This document shows, in pieces, positions 46,601-58,317 of a stretch of DNA of 64,000 bases. The translations under genes were made by a program, and so were the position numbers. The DNA comes from Paraphaeosphaeria minitans (lineage: Eukaryota > Ascomycota > Dothideomycetes > Pleosporales > Didymosphaeriaceae). The DNA is taken from the NCBI GenBank assembly GCA_015832175.1, contig WJXW01000005.1:992001-1056000 (forward strand), in the 5' to 3' direction. The notes beneath the pieces were generated by a model. The model searched no databases. It was not told the DNA's origin and worked only from the letters and a program-made list of their open reading frames with translations. Every line of letters starts with the position of its first letter. Within the stretch, counting starts at the first letter, position 1.

Positions 46601-49600
46601 ATGCCGTCCGACAACGTGCCGTCCCTCCAGCTCAACGGAACCGTTGAACCTACGACCATGGCCCCGCCTGCAGCAGACAATACGCCCTCTGTCCCCGAAT
46701 TTGGAGAGCCTGGACCATCCTGGTCGCGGCCTGGCGCACTCGCGCGGAATGACACGACCTACTCAAAGTTCTCCATGATGTCGGTGCCGCCAGAGGGATC
46801 TATCCTGACGGGCAAGCAGGAGCACTGTGAGCAGCGCGCACACAGCTCGATGCATGTCAACACGACTAATGCGCAGACAGACCTCAAGCGTGAACTCATA
46901 TCACAGCAAACCCAATTCGAAATCTCCGAGCTTTCCTCCCCCACCGCCCTCCAACGCTTCGGCGCGCCCTTCCGATCGGATGCGGGGGAGGTTGCGCCAG
47001 AGGACTCCGAGCTGCCCGTGCTTCGCTACATTTTCGTACACCATGTTCGCAACTTCCCTTTTCTGGACAAGGCCAAGGAGAAGGAGTTCTGGCAAGACAA
47101 GCTGCAAATAGTACGTTGTGTTGCGATGCCATGGTCATGACCGGGACTAACATTTGGATGCGCAATAGTTCCTCGAATCATTTGCGAACAAGAACATATC
47201 CTCATCCGAAGATCGACTGGAAGAGACCAAGCGTAGAAAGCTCGCTTTGAAGGCAGAGAAACTGGTGGAGCTTATGATGGTCTCCGGCATACCTACCGCG
47301 TCTGGCTACGAGGAGAGGATACGCTTTTCAGAGATGGAAATTGTCGACCGAGGCGCGAATGAGAACGGCCTAAAACTAAATGCGCCGGACGGACACTTTA
47401 TAAATGGTTGGGATGTCAACGTTGCCGCGGTGCGGACGACATCTGTCAAGAAGCACCTCCGGTACCACACCCATGCTGTAGGTGCATCCCTGTTACATGA
47501 GTGCTGCGTGTAGAGCGACGGGCTGACAATTCAACAGGAGTATGTCATCAGAGTGAAACAATCCGGCTCCCACGATTTCTACATTGGCCGACGGTTTGCG
47601 GATTTTGTACAATTACACAAAAGAATACGATTAGAGCTTCCTGGAAAAGTGCTCCCTCCACTTCCCCGGAAGAACAAAAAAGACTCTGTTCTTACATCAG
47701 CCGAAGATGATGCCAGTTCAATATCCTCCATATCCACACAGGGACCAGAACCAGAACCGTATGATAATAGTGGTGGAGGTGGAGGTGGGGGCGGCCTTCG
47801 AGGCTGGTTGTACGGAAGCCACAAACGAAACAGTTCAAATACCTCATTAGGAACGCCTAAACTCCGCTCACCAAGAGCTTCCGGCGAAAATCTGGCTTTT
47901 CCCCAACCACGCGTGCTTTATCGGGAAGAGCAGCGTGTCTCTCTCCGCGCCTTCCTCAGAAATTTCCTGTCTAACGAGGTCATTGCACAGTCCAGCGCAA
48001 TGGCCGAATTCCTCACTCGAGATCCCGTTGAAATAAACGAGGAAGAAATGGAGGACATTGAGAAGCGGAAGATAATGGACGAGAAACGTATCGAAGAGCA
48101 AAGGCAATTCTACGAGGTAGCACGGCAACGAGCAGCTGAGCTGGACATCCACATGGAGAAGTTCCGCCGCGAGATTGTGGAGAGCAATGGTCTCTCGCAT
48201 CTTTTCCAGGAGATCAAGGTCAAGAACAAGATTGCGGATCTCAAGCCGGAGTTTCAAAAATTTGCCGAATGGTTGCGAATCGAAGTCGCAGCCACCATCT
48301 ACCACTTGTTCCTTGCCGAAGATAATTCGCCGGAGCTTTTCGCGCAAGCAAAGCGCATCCACTCTCTGGTTCCATACAGCGTACTGAAACAGGTCATCAA
48401 ATACGCAAATCCTGCGGCTGTCATGGCTGGAGTTCTAGATCTCTTCCTTGCACAGCCTTTCGGCGCTCGGTCTTTGCTACAGCGGATGTTTGGCTTAGCC
48501 ATCAACGATGGCGTCAAGTCTGTGCAAAAGTCGATAGACGCTCTCGGTTCGGCCAAGATCAAGGACGAAGTGTTATGTGCGAAGCTGAGGGCTTTCGTAG
48601 AAGCCGACGAAGATGTGCAGGGCATATTACGAGAAGAGGCCGTGCAGGACAATGTCGATATCGTCGTCACTGTTCTTCGGTCAGAATTACTTACGCCCGA
48701 ATTCAAGCCGGAACAAGTTGAGAAGATCTTCAACGCGTATGTCGCCTGGAACAGTGCGGTAGAGAACACAGGCCGCGCCCGATTGAGCAGAAAGTCAAGT
48801 TCCTACAGCTCGAAGACCGTCGAGAAGACGAAAGGTTCAACCCAGCTTGACAAAGAACTACGGCAAGGCGCCGAACTATTTGCCCACCTGAAGCAGTATC
48901 TGAAGCTTTGCCTGCGACAACGAGACAAGCAGATGATGCTTGAGCTCATCGAAGAACCCACAACACTCCAGCTTTTCCGTGACCTCTTCACCATCTTCTA
49001 TGAGCCCCTCGTCCGCGTCTACAAATCCGCAAACGTCTATAACAGCATCACCGACTTCGCCATGTTCGTCGACGACACTATCCGCACCATCGAAGCCTGC
49101 CAGCGCCAGGACATCTCCGCAGATCCCAACCAAACCGTGCAAATGTTCATCGACCTGTGTGCCCGTCATGAAGACAACTTCTACAAGTTCGTCCACGAGG
49201 TGCATCTTCACGACAACGGGCTCTTCGAACAGCTCATGGGCTGGTTAGAAGGCATCCTCGAGTTCCTTAGGCATGGACCCAGAGGCGGCGGCAAGCTCGA
49301 TATGAATGCGCTGTTCCAGGGCTGCATGGACTCGGGAACCATCGACAAGGTCAAGGCGATCAAGGAGATCAATAATTTGATCAAGTGGCAGACGGCGAGG
49401 AAGAAGTGGCACCAGGACAAGACGAGGCAGAAGATGGCTAGTGGAGGTGGTGAAGAGGGCGACAACATCCTTAGCGGTATGGGTGGGTTCAAGACGTCGG
49501 ACTTTGGGCTTAATGAGGTACGTTTCATTTTCCCGTGGAACAGGCACGGTACTGACTGCTCGCAGCTCGATCTCCAGGATCTCGAACTCGACGACGAGGC

Positions 49601-49796
49601 AGATGATGATGACGACGAGAGCGATATTGACGATGATGACATGGCGGATCCTATTGCTGCGGAGCAAAAGCGGAGAGCCAGGGCGGCGGAGCAGTTGCGG
49701 AGGAAGGCGGGCGAGCCGATGAAGCCGCCGATTGAGGAGTTGCTGAAGCTGCATCCGACGTTTGTGAGTATGTTGAGGTCGGTGTTGGCGGAGTAG
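46601..49796 (+). CDS. PXB/PX/DUF3818 phosphoinositide-binding protein (Lec1/YPR097W-like)
   Basis: Five exons: 46601-46826, 46881-47110, 47169-47477, 47538-49517 and 49566-49796 (introns 54, 58, 60 and 48 bp), giving 991 aa. The first intron has two AG sites four bases apart. Only the distal one (after 46880) keeps the frame and restores EHYLKRELISQQ, the start of the PX-associated (PXB) domain (about 75-190). The PX domain starts near residue 255 (EYVIRVKQSGSHDFYIGRRFADFVQL; then RIRLELPGKVLPPLP) and has a Gly/Ser-rich insert. The long helical DUF3818 region runs from about 370 to 830. The end is a strongly acidic stretch (DDEADDDDDESDIDDDD) and a basic helix. The yeast relative Lec1 affects sterol and lipid distribution; a role at membrane lipids is inferred from that and from the PX domain. 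Confidence 0.9.
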
Positions 49797-50083
49797 AATT
49801 CGACTTTGAGTACAGCGCCTACGGGTTCGCACTCGGCCGTCGTCGTCGACGGCACGTTGGCTCCTTCGGAGGAAGATGGTGACGATTTGCTTAATTCGAT
49901 TCAGGGCGGCTTTTGCTTTTGCATTGGGTATCGCTGTGGTAGATAGGGACTTGTTGTGATATCGATGGGTCCTGCATCATCGAAATATCCTTGTCATATC
50001 CATTATATTTAGTTCGTCATTTTTATCTTGTCTTTCCGTAGCTTACGGGGCCACTCGGGAACACATCAATCGGTGGTCTACAT

Positions 50084-52077
50084 CTACGGAATCTCTGCAT
50101 CTTCGTCGTCACCCCCGCCAAACCCAAAGCTGAACCCGCCACTTTCTGCTTCGTCGTTGCCCTTGGTTAACTCTTCCCACTTGCCCCTCCCTCCCTTGCC
50201 CTTCCTCTCCAGCTCCGCCAGCCCTTCTTCGAGGATCTGGGGGTGCTTCTCCCGCAGCCGCTCAACGAAGAGTTCGTATGCCTGGTCGCAGATATCATCT
50301 TTGAAACCGCTCACCTGGTCCCGCTGGTCTCGCAAGAAGCCCAGCACGTCAGCCAACTTCTTCTTCGGCACGAAATTCTGCGTCAGCGCGAGGCCGTCTT
50401 CCAGATTGAGCACGAGGTGGAACCACCCAGACGGGACGTGCAGTATCTCGCCGGCGTGGCAGATGCCTTCTCTGCAGCCGGGAGTTTCGCGAGCGAGCGC
50501 GTGGAAGGTAAGGAGGTACTCTGCGATGGACAGCGGCGATGTGATTTCGGAGTGATCGTCCGAGAGTATGACGCCCGGCGGCGGTGGCAGACTACTGCTC
50601 GAGGGGAACATGAGCCAGTACTTTGCGCCAGTCAAGACTGCGTTCCACGCATTCGTCGCGTTGGGGTCCTTGTGGAAGGTGCTCCCGCTGCGCTTCGGGC
50701 CCATGATCATCCAGCGGCAGTCTGGCCGCTGGCCACCGAGGACCTCGAAGAGATCGTCGCCGAAGCAGTCGGGCGGCCAGTACGCTGCGTTGGCGGCTTC
50801 GCGGCCTACGGCTATTCCCGTCTTTTCGACGAAGGCGCGGTCGAAGAGGTACAAGGGGGATTCATCCGCGTTGCGGGACATGTACGACATGTACTTCTCC
50901 ATGGGCCAGTCGACAGCTTCAGCGCGGAATTTTACGCCTGGATACTCGTTCAAGAGATACTCTGGGGTCCATTCGCCGTAGACGGGCCATTCTTTTGCGG
51001 GCTCGGTGAGGATGAAGGGCTTGTTTGTCCATCTGTCGGCGTAGTCCTCGTAAGTAAGATCGGGGAGTCGGTCGATCTGATTGTGCAAGGGGATGTTGGA
51101 TGTGAATGGCGCCAAGGAGACGTGTGCGCATTGGAAAGGCCGGTAGAGCACGTCTGAGAAGAGGTTCCGGCAGGGGATAGAGGCTACGTGCTCTTGGGGT
51201 ATGCCTAGGTAGGTTGCGCGCCAGGTTCCGCGCCACACGAAGTCCTCGGGCGGTGCACTGTGGGCTTCGTTAGTTGGAGGATCCAGGTGGATTGCATGTG
51301 GTGATGACTCCGAGCTGAGGTGTGAGTCACAACGGAAGTGGTTGGAAGGCACGGCCAGAGTAGTTGGAAGGCACGGCCAGAGTAGTTGGAAGGCACGGCC
51401 AGAGTAGTTGGAAGGCACGGCCAGAGTGGTTGGAAGGCACGGCCAGAATGGTTGGAAGGCACGGCCATATACCTATCGTCCGCACTAGTGTGCTGAAGGT
51501 TGTGGCTTGGGCCATCCTAGAAATGCGCCGTGCGAACATACGTGCAATTCAAGGCGCCTCCCGTTTGAGGACCCCACAGTCAAGAGTCACAGACGATGCT
51601 GACTTGACTTGACCGGGTGTAATCATGTGAGATGTAAGGGTGCTCGTCCGCATGTGGAAATGCATCGATCTCGGGCTTGGTAGGGACCTAATGTGGGTGG
51701 CCTGGGAAAACGAGAACAGTCACCTACCTTACAAACAAGGCTCTCCACAGCTCGTCGAGCCGGGTGAAGGCGTACAATGCTCGACAGGTGCCTCCCAGGC
51801 GTGCCAACGTCTCGGCATCGAACGACTCAAATATGGCATTCAAGAGCTCGTCTGGGAGCCGTGCGAATGAACCGCAGTAGGCCTTGATGTTTTCGGTGGC
51901 TGTATAGGCGTTGCCAGCTGGTCTCGCACCCAGCGGATGGGGAGGGACAGCAGCGGCCGCAGTTTCGGCGTCTAAGGTGTCGTCGGCTTGAACATCCGGC
52001 AGCGAGGAGAGCTTGAATTTCTTCCGTGGCGGCAAGTCGGTAGAAACGCGGCTTGCGTCTACAAGTACGGGAGCCAT
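50084..52077 (-). CDS. F-box / JmjC-domain protein (JMJD6-like oxygenase)
   Basis: Two exons, 52077-51728 and 51257-50084, separated by a 470-bp intron (GTAGGT donor, CTAAC branch, CACAG acceptor) that contains a minisatellite. The protein is 507 aa. Residues about 72-116 are an F-box (LPDELLNAIFESFDAETLARLGGTCRAL). FVWRGTWRATYL follows across the junction. The JmjC cupin holds the Fe(II) triad: H312 and D314 (FHKDPN) and H397 (VPSGWFHLVLN), as in JMJD6. A Lys for 2-oxoglutarate binding is possible in GAKYWLMFP. The C-terminus is Gly/Phe/acidic. The likely activity is 2-oxoglutarate- and iron-dependent protein hydroxylation or demethylation, while the F-box suggests an SCF link. The intron is open on the coding frame upstream of exon 2 to about 51418. 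Confidence 0.9.
51341..51467. repeat. 22-bp minisatellite, six copies, inside the F-box/JmjC intron
   Basis: Units beginning GTTGGAAGGCACGGCCAGAG start at 51341, 51363, 51385, 51407, 51429 and 51451. The first four are nearly identical and the last two carry one or two changes. The array lies wholly inside the intron at 51258-51727. It is open in more than one minus-strand frame, with LAVPSNYSGRAFQLLWPCLP-type peptide text. Confidence 0.95.
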
Positions 52078-52565
52078 GCTGGAGGATGAGAAGAAACAAT
52101 GCCTGCCAAACTTTCACCGCTGGGCGCCCTCTGAAAGCACTTGCCACGGCGCAAACGCAGGACCCGACGACAGCGCGAAGTCAACGAGGGAGGCACGGGC
52201 GGCGCGTGAAGGCGAAACAGTGTGGAGAAGTTCTCGCAGTGAATCTCTCCAACCAGGGCTCGCTTGAGACTTGCACTAGCGCGGCGCCCGCCGCCCAAAA
52301 ATTCTCACAGTACTACATAAAACACGGCCGAGCCTCCCACTTATCGCTTCATTTTTCCACCAAACTTCACACACCAGAACACACACACACAACCCTAGAT
52401 ACCCCTTCGATTCTCAGCGCGAGGATCTGGTATCTAGCTTTTCAGCAACTTTTAGCACTCACACGCGGCGGTATCCCCAGGACCACCACCGTCCACAACC
52501 CCGCTACAAGCGACCCCTCGACTACAGCGCAGCGCCTGTAGTCCCGAGTTTAGACACTCACAATC
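52078..52565. other. Divergent promoter, F-box/JmjC gene / eIF4A
   Basis: About 0.5 kb. A CATAAAA word at about 52316 and a CACA/CT-rich leader (about 52370-52560) on the plus strand fit the promoter of a highly expressed gene such as eIF4A. Assigned by position only. Confidence 0.5.
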
Positions 52566-53911
52566 ATGGCTGACAAAGGTCTTGAGGATGTGCCCGAGAG
52601 TGAGTTTGAGCCCGCGCCCCGCGCAGCCTGTCTACCCCGCCATGCCGTGGTGGAAAATCTTCCTTGCCTGCCGCAGCTCGACTAACGCCCCGCGCAGGCC
52701 AGATCGAGTCCAACTACGATGAGACGACCGACTCCTTCGATGGTATGAACCTGAAGGCCGAGCTCCTTCGCGGAGTCTTCGCCTACGGTTTCGAGCGCCC
52801 CTCCGCCATCCAGCAGCGCGCCATCATGCCCGTCATCAAGGGTGAGTGCACACCGCCGCGAGTCTAGCGTAGCGTCGCAGCGACTGACGAACATGCAGGC
52901 CACGATGTGATTGCACAGGCCCAGTCCGGTACCGGTAAAACGGCTACCTTCTCCATCTCCGTCCTCCAGAAGCTGGATCCCAACATCAAGGCCTGCCAGG
53001 CCCTCATCCTCGCCCCCACCCGCGAGCTTGCCCAGCAGATCCAGAAGGTTGTTGTCGCCATCGGTGACTTCATGAACGTCGAGTGCCACGCCTGCATTGG
53101 CGGCACCAGCGTCCGTGATGACATGAAGGCTCTACAGGACGGTCCCCAGGTCGTCGTTGGCACGCCCGGACGTGTCCAGGACATGATCACCCGCCGTGTC
53201 CTGAAGACCGACCACATGAAGATGTTCGTCCTCGACGAGGCCGACGAGATGCTGTCTCGCGGTTTCACTGAGCAGATCTACGACATCTTCCAGCTTCTGC
53301 CCCAGTCCACCCAGGTCGTCCTCCTTTCCGCCACCATGCCCCAGGACGTGCTCGAGGTCACCACTAAGTTCATGCGCGACCCCGTCCGCATTCTCGTGAA
53401 GAAGGACGAGCTTACCCTCGAAGGTATCAAGCAGTTCTATATTGCCGTTGAGAAGGAGGACTGGAAGCTCGACACCCTCTCCGATTTGTACGAGACTGTC
53501 ACCATCACCCAGGCCGTCATCTTCTGCAACACCCGCAGGAAGGTCGACTGGCTCACCGACAAGCTCTCTGCCCGAGACTTCACCGTCTCCGCCGTGCACG
53601 GTGAGATGGAACAGGGCCAGCGTGACATCATCATGAAGGAGTTCCGCTCTGGCTCGTCCCGTGTCCTCATCACCACCGACCTTCTTGCCCGTGGTATCGA
53701 CGTCCAGCAGGTCTCTTTGGTCATCAACTACGACCTTCCCGCTAACCGCGAGAACTACATCCACCGCATCGGTCGTGGTGGACGTTTCGGACGTAAGGGT
53801 GTGGCCATCAACTTCGTCACCGCTGACGATGTCCGCATGATGCGCGAGATTGAGCAGTTCTACAGCACCCAGATCGAGGAGATGCCCATGAACGTTGCCG
53901 ACCTCATCTAG
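52566..53911 (+). CDS. TIF1: Translation initiation factor eIF4A, DEAD-box RNA helicase
   Basis: Three exons: 52566-52599, 52698-52841 and 52899-53911 (introns 98 and 57 bp), giving 396 aa, the usual length. All helicase motifs are present in order: F and Q motifs (FERPSAIQQ), AQSGTGKT (Walker A), [36 protein letters not shown] and [11 protein letters not shown]. It unwinds 5' leaders of mRNA within eIF4F during scanning in the cytoplasm. The short first exon ([11 protein letters not shown]) is fixed by the phase-1 splice to SQIESNYDE. Codons end mostly in C or G, a bias seen in highly expressed fungal genes and stronger than in the neighbouring genes. Confidence 0.98.
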
Positions 53912-54525
53912 ACGATTCTCCATTTCGCCTGCATCGCTGAGCCATATCCTGTTCACTCCGGACATTTTGGTTCAATCGGTGCTACACTAATTCGGATTCG
54001 GCCTGCTCGGACGGGCTTGGGTCCGGCACCATGTTTCTTCAAAAGCACTTGGGGGTGTGGGGTGACGTCTTCTTTTCTACATTCGAGGCATATCGGCGTT
54101 TGTCCACTCATGTTCAAAGACGTACTTGGCAGTTTTGCGGGTATAGAAAAGTGCGGCGGAACTTCAGTGCCTGAATTTCTCAAATTCTTCTTAGTTCGGC
54201 TCTTCCGCCATCTGTATCTGCTGCGAGTTTGTTGGCCATCATGGCTTGCGGGTGCGATGGGATACCCTTTCCATGGCTACGCGAGCCATTGATGACAGTA
54301 ATGAATGGTCTCCTATGATAGATGCAGTTGCAAATGAAATACTTACAAAAGAAACCTACTGATTCTTGCTAAATGAAGGTGATTACCGTGTAACTTTGTC
54401 GTTGAGGTCCCCATTGGGATGACCTCGGCCATGACGCAGCCCCTCACCATAGTGCGGCTTTCGCGAACAACATCCTCTACAGCTCCCCAGGATGGCGCGC
54501 GCAACGTCTGTCTTGGGTTTCAAAG
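53912..54525. other. Intergenic, eIF4A 3' side and Nudix gene promoter
   Basis: No gene seen. Open frames on both strands lack protein character. Confidence 0.5.
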
Positions 54526-55614
54526 ATGCTTTCGCAAGCTTCAGCAGTAACATATAACCTAGAGCCCTTACACTGCCCATGATTGACCTCTAGTAGCAAG
54601 CGCTCGCGCGTCTCCGTACATATACTCCGCCAGCGACGACCTACAATAAGCTTCCACTCACGCGCCGTGCCGCTGTCTTGATCCTCCTCTTTCCAGATCG
54701 CCATGGCGACCTCAAAGTCGTGCTCACAATGCGCGCCGCGTGAGCCTTCATTTCCGAGGTATCATGACAACAAGCTGACGGCCAAAAGTACCCTCCGTAA
54801 CTACGCGGGACAGGCCGCGCTCCCCGGCGGCAAAGCTGACACGCTCGACGAGAAACCTTTCGAGACGGCGCGCAGAGAAGCCTACGAAGAAATCGGCCTC
54901 CCCACAACCGACACCAAGCTCCCGCCCGGCTTCCGCGTCGAGCACCTCTGCGAGCTCCCCGCCAACCTCGCAAAGACCGAGCTGGGCGTCCGACCATGCG
55001 TTGCCTTCCTGTGCCCCTCAGCGACCCCCGCATCCCCGGGGACCCAGAGCGCTGCCGACGTCGAAGAGAAAATGATCCCGCGGCTCGACCCCAAGGAAGT
55101 TGCCGCCGTCTTCACCGCGCCCTTCGCGCAGTTTTTGCAGAAGGAGTGGACGAGGACTGAGTCCGGGCCGGTGGATGGCAAGGGCGGGCGGCACAGCTGG
55201 TACCGCGGGACGTGGACGGATTGGCACCAAAGCCGCTGGCGCATGCACAACTTCTACGTCCCGAAGCCGCCGCCCTCGGCGTCTGCGCTGCGGCGCAATC
55301 CCTCACATTCCCAGGGTTCACACGCACCCCGATCGCAGGGCCAGCCTGAGGGCGACGATCCCCAGCCTGAAACCACGGCCTTTGATGACATGCAGAATTT
55401 CAGGGTGTTTGGTATGACGGCGAGGATTTTGGTGGATGCGGCGAGGGTGGCGTACGGGGAGGAGCCTAGGTTCGAACATAATAGCCATTTTGGTGATGAG
55501 GAGATGCTGGGGCGGTTGCTAAAGATTGGTCGGCTGCGCGAGATCAGGAAGAAGGGGGAGGAGCTGAACAGGGAGGTGTTGAGGACGGCGATGAAGGAAA
55601 CGAGTAAGATATAG
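54526..55614 (+). CDS. PCD1: Nudix hydrolase, PCD1-like coenzyme A diphosphatase
   Basis: Three exons: 54526-54546, 54597-54739 and 54789-55614 (introns 50 and 49 bp), giving 329 aa. The start encodes MLSQASA. The second exon gives ALARLRTY and RRAAVLILLFPDRHGDLKVVLTMRA, the conserved N-terminus of CoA-diphosphatases, which is lost if the ATG at 54703 is taken instead. The Nudix box follows at residues about 68-92 (GGKADTLDEKPFETARREAYEEIGL pattern, with REAYEE for metal binding), preceded by LRNYAGQAALPGG, the CoA-pyrophosphatase signature. The family cuts CoA or oxidised CoA into adenosine 3',5'-bisphosphate and 4'-phosphopantetheine, often in peroxisomes. The C-terminus TSKI is not a clear PTS1. 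A low-complexity insert (about 235-260) precedes the last helices. Confidence 0.9.
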
Positions 55615-56990
55615 GTGCATATATGCTGTCGTGGGAGACTCAACGCATAATACAGATTCTATACAACTTTGTTGTAAGCGGTCCTGCAGCCTCGTGCTTA
55701 CCTTTTAGTCTGTGGTTACCTTTAGTCGAGTAAATCACCCTAAATGGATTTGATGCACAATACGTTCCATATACACCACATTGCTTTACGCAATCCTAGG
55801 TGCTCATAATTACTTAAGTTTAAAAAAATCTCAAGTCACCCTAAGTATCCTTAACCCCCTTGACCTTATGTAATTCCTTGCCTTATTCTTAACACATACA
55901 CGCACATTATAATATTCTCCTTTCTATTTTTTATTACGCTCTCCTTGACTTTACCACGCACATAAAGCATATATAAGCTGGTTTTTAATCTATCTCTTCC
56001 CTCTCCTCTCCTTCTCCTCTACTTTACCACGCATATGGGGCGTGCACTAACTGGTTTTTAATCCACCTCTCTCTCTAACCTAACTAAGTATATTATAATA
56101 CTCTCCTTTCTCTTTTTATTACGCTCTCCACTACTTTACCACGCACATGAAGCATGTACAAGCCAGCTTTTAGTATATCTCTCTCCTCCCCTCCACCTCG
56201 CCACGCACATAAAGTATGTACAAGCTAGTTTTTAATCTACCTCTTTCTCCCTACCTACCACGCACATTACGATACTCTCCTATCTATTATTATCACGCTC
56301 TCCTCTACCTTACTACGCACATGGGTGTGTGCACTAATAGGTTTTTAATCTGTCTCTCTTCTCTCCTCTACCTCACTACGCACATGGGTGTGTGCACTAA
56401 TAAATTTTTAATCCACCCCTCTCATCCCCTGCCCATATGAGAGCGATGGGATCGTTTTTAGACCCGTGGTGTTAAGTGTAAAGAAGGATGTAGTACGCGG
56501 GTAAGGCGGTTTATATAGAGCCTTAAAGAGAGGGACGTGTTTGCAAGACGTGTCCGCGTGGAATAGTTGAGTGGGGCGCGTGTTGACTTAGAGTAGGTTG
56601 AGGGGCGTCAAGTGGAATCGCTTAGCGTTCGGGTGTAGGAGTAGGAGGAAGGGAGTGCAGATGACGATGATCATTTGCAGTTGGCAGGAGAAAGTTTAGG
56701 TCATGGGCGGGTGGTGTGCAAACAGTATGGCTCACATGTTTATTTAAAGCAAGACTCGAAATTGAGATTAAAATCTCAGCCTCGTAAGAGGAAAATCCAC
56801 GTGCGTGAAATCTTAATCTCCTTGTCCCTATCAATGAGTAAAAGACGTTATTACTACTCTCTACATATCAAACGCCATGCAAACGCTAGCGTTGCATGCT
56901 CCTCCCCTTCACAGCTTCAGGATATCGCTGCGCCAACGGAACATCCCAGGAGTCGACGGAAAGGCTCCTTCCCCGGTCGGCTGCCTTATC
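55615..56990. other. AT/CT-rich region with tandem array
   Basis: No gene seen. It starts AT-rich (about 55650-55900) and runs into a degenerate tandem array (55905-56440, listed separately). It continues to SNX4's 3' end with short direct repeats such as ATTGAGATTAAAATCTCAG and an ATCTTAATCTCC word. Confidence 0.6.
55905..56440. repeat. Degenerate tandem array of CT/AT-rich units
   Basis: About six units. Each starts near TTACCACGCACAT (at about 55948, 56023, 56135, 56199, 56309 and 56372), continues GCATGTACAAGC or GTGTGCACTAAT, then TTTTTAATC and a CTCTCTCC-type tract. Alternate units are short (about 63-75 bases) and long (about 110), the long ones adding a TTATAATACTCTCCTTTCT block. Divergence is mostly by transitions, as expected of old or RIP-mutated repeats. 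No open frame. Confidence 0.7.
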
Positions 56991-58317
56991 CTATTGGGCC
57001 TCCCGCTCCAGCGCCTTCTTCCGCTCGTCCTCTTCCCTGCGCATCTGCGCCAGGAACGTCTCCCACGTGTCGATCGTCCCCTTGAAGAAGCTAATGTGCG
57101 CGTCAGCCAGGTCGCCCATTGTGTCCTTGAACTCGAACGCCTTGATACGTTCGAAGTCGACGACTTCCTTAACCGTGTGCTCGTCAAAGGCTTCGGTGGC
57201 TTTCTTCGCGTTCTCGACCTCGCCTGTAAGACGCTCAATGTCGATCTCGAGTTTGCGCACGCGGTTGCGGCGCGCTTGCTCGTGGTCTATGCCCCGGAAA
57301 TCTTCGACTCTTTGGCGGAGGAAGCCCGATGCGCCCATGCCGGCGCCGTGGGAGCTGGCGAGCGAGTCGCGGTCGGAGGCGTTCTTTGCGAGGAGGTCGG
57401 AGAGGGCTTCGAAGTCTAGCTGTTTGGCTTCTCTCGCGCGGAGAAGTTGCTTTAGCGCTACAACGTAGGCGTCCATGTCGCGGAGGGAGGTGAGATAGTT
57501 CTGATCGGTCCCGTCTCGCAGCTCCTTGAATCCTGCAGAGGTCTCTTGTACGGAGGTAGCGAATGAAGTCAACGGGCCCTCGACACCGGGTTCCAAGGTC
57601 TGTAGCTTGTGACATTGTGTTGCAAGCTCGCTGTAGTCTGCGTCCAGATCGCCTTGCCGCCTTGCGACGCGCACTACTACCTTCTCCACATTCGACAGAT
57701 CCTCGGTCAACTTTGTAGCTCGTTCATTGACCTCTATGAAGCGCTTGTCCGGCTTGTGTACTTTGGTGAAGGTGTTCACGAAGCTCTCCGCAACAGCATC
57801 CATGAAGCCGCCTCCGCCCGCATCTGATCCACTCGCAGCCCTCGATGACCGGCCCTTCATGTGCTGGTTCCAGTCCGGGCTCTCCACAAAGCTCATGAGC
57901 AGCATGGCGCGCCTTAGCACCGGGTGCAGTGTGATACGCTTCAAGAAGCGATGCAACGAGTGAGCTCGACGTTGTGTAAAGTCCGGACCGAATCGGTCAC
58001 CACGCACATACTCCATCTTGTGTTTGTCAGGAAGCGGCGGGACGGCGCATTGCGGATATTCTTTGCTAAGTTGTTTCCAGAGGAAGACAAAGTCTGTGAA
58101 GCGGCGACGGACGGTGAATTCCGGGCGCTGGAACGATTGAAAGTCTGACTAGTGTTGCGCGTGAGCTTGTGTACTACAGGCACATCAGGCTGCAGTGTCA
58201 ATTACCGACCTTGGTAGTGACGAGGTAGGATACATATGCATCCTTGGTGCCAGGCAGCTCTTTCTGCGGCGTGTCGACAAACGTCTCTAGGCGTCCTTCG
58301 CTGAAGTCGGCAGCCAT
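56991..58317 (-). CDS. SNX4: Sorting nexin 4 (SNX4/ATG24)
   Basis: Two exons, 58317-58210 and 58145-56991, with a 64-bp intron, giving 420 aa. The donor is an unusual GTCGGT. Of two AG sites four bases apart only the second (TCAG) keeps the frame, joining YLVTTK to TFQSFQRPEF. The PX domain covers about residues 10-130 (RRRFTDFVFLWKQL; PPLPDKHKMEYVRGDRF; RRAHSLHRFLKRI). A BAR-type coiled-coil region fills 180-415 (NVEKVVVRVARRQGDLDADY; KRSIE-type helices to the Arg/Glu-rich end). Snx4 with Snx41/42 sorts cargo from endosomes to the Golgi and serves selective autophagy such as pexophagy and mitophagy. Many homologues have a longer N-terminus, so an extra upstream exon, perhaps near 58500-58625, is possible but not shown. 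Confidence 0.9.

Noticed and set aside
54703..55614. Nudix gene starting at the ATG at 54703
   Set aside because: This start reads through an intron and loses the conserved N-terminus; the three-exon model from 54526 restores it.
55615..56990. CRISPR-like array or origin
   Set aside because: The units are adjacent and diverged with no unique spacers, the host is a eukaryote, and no cas genes are present. It is a degenerate tandem repeat.
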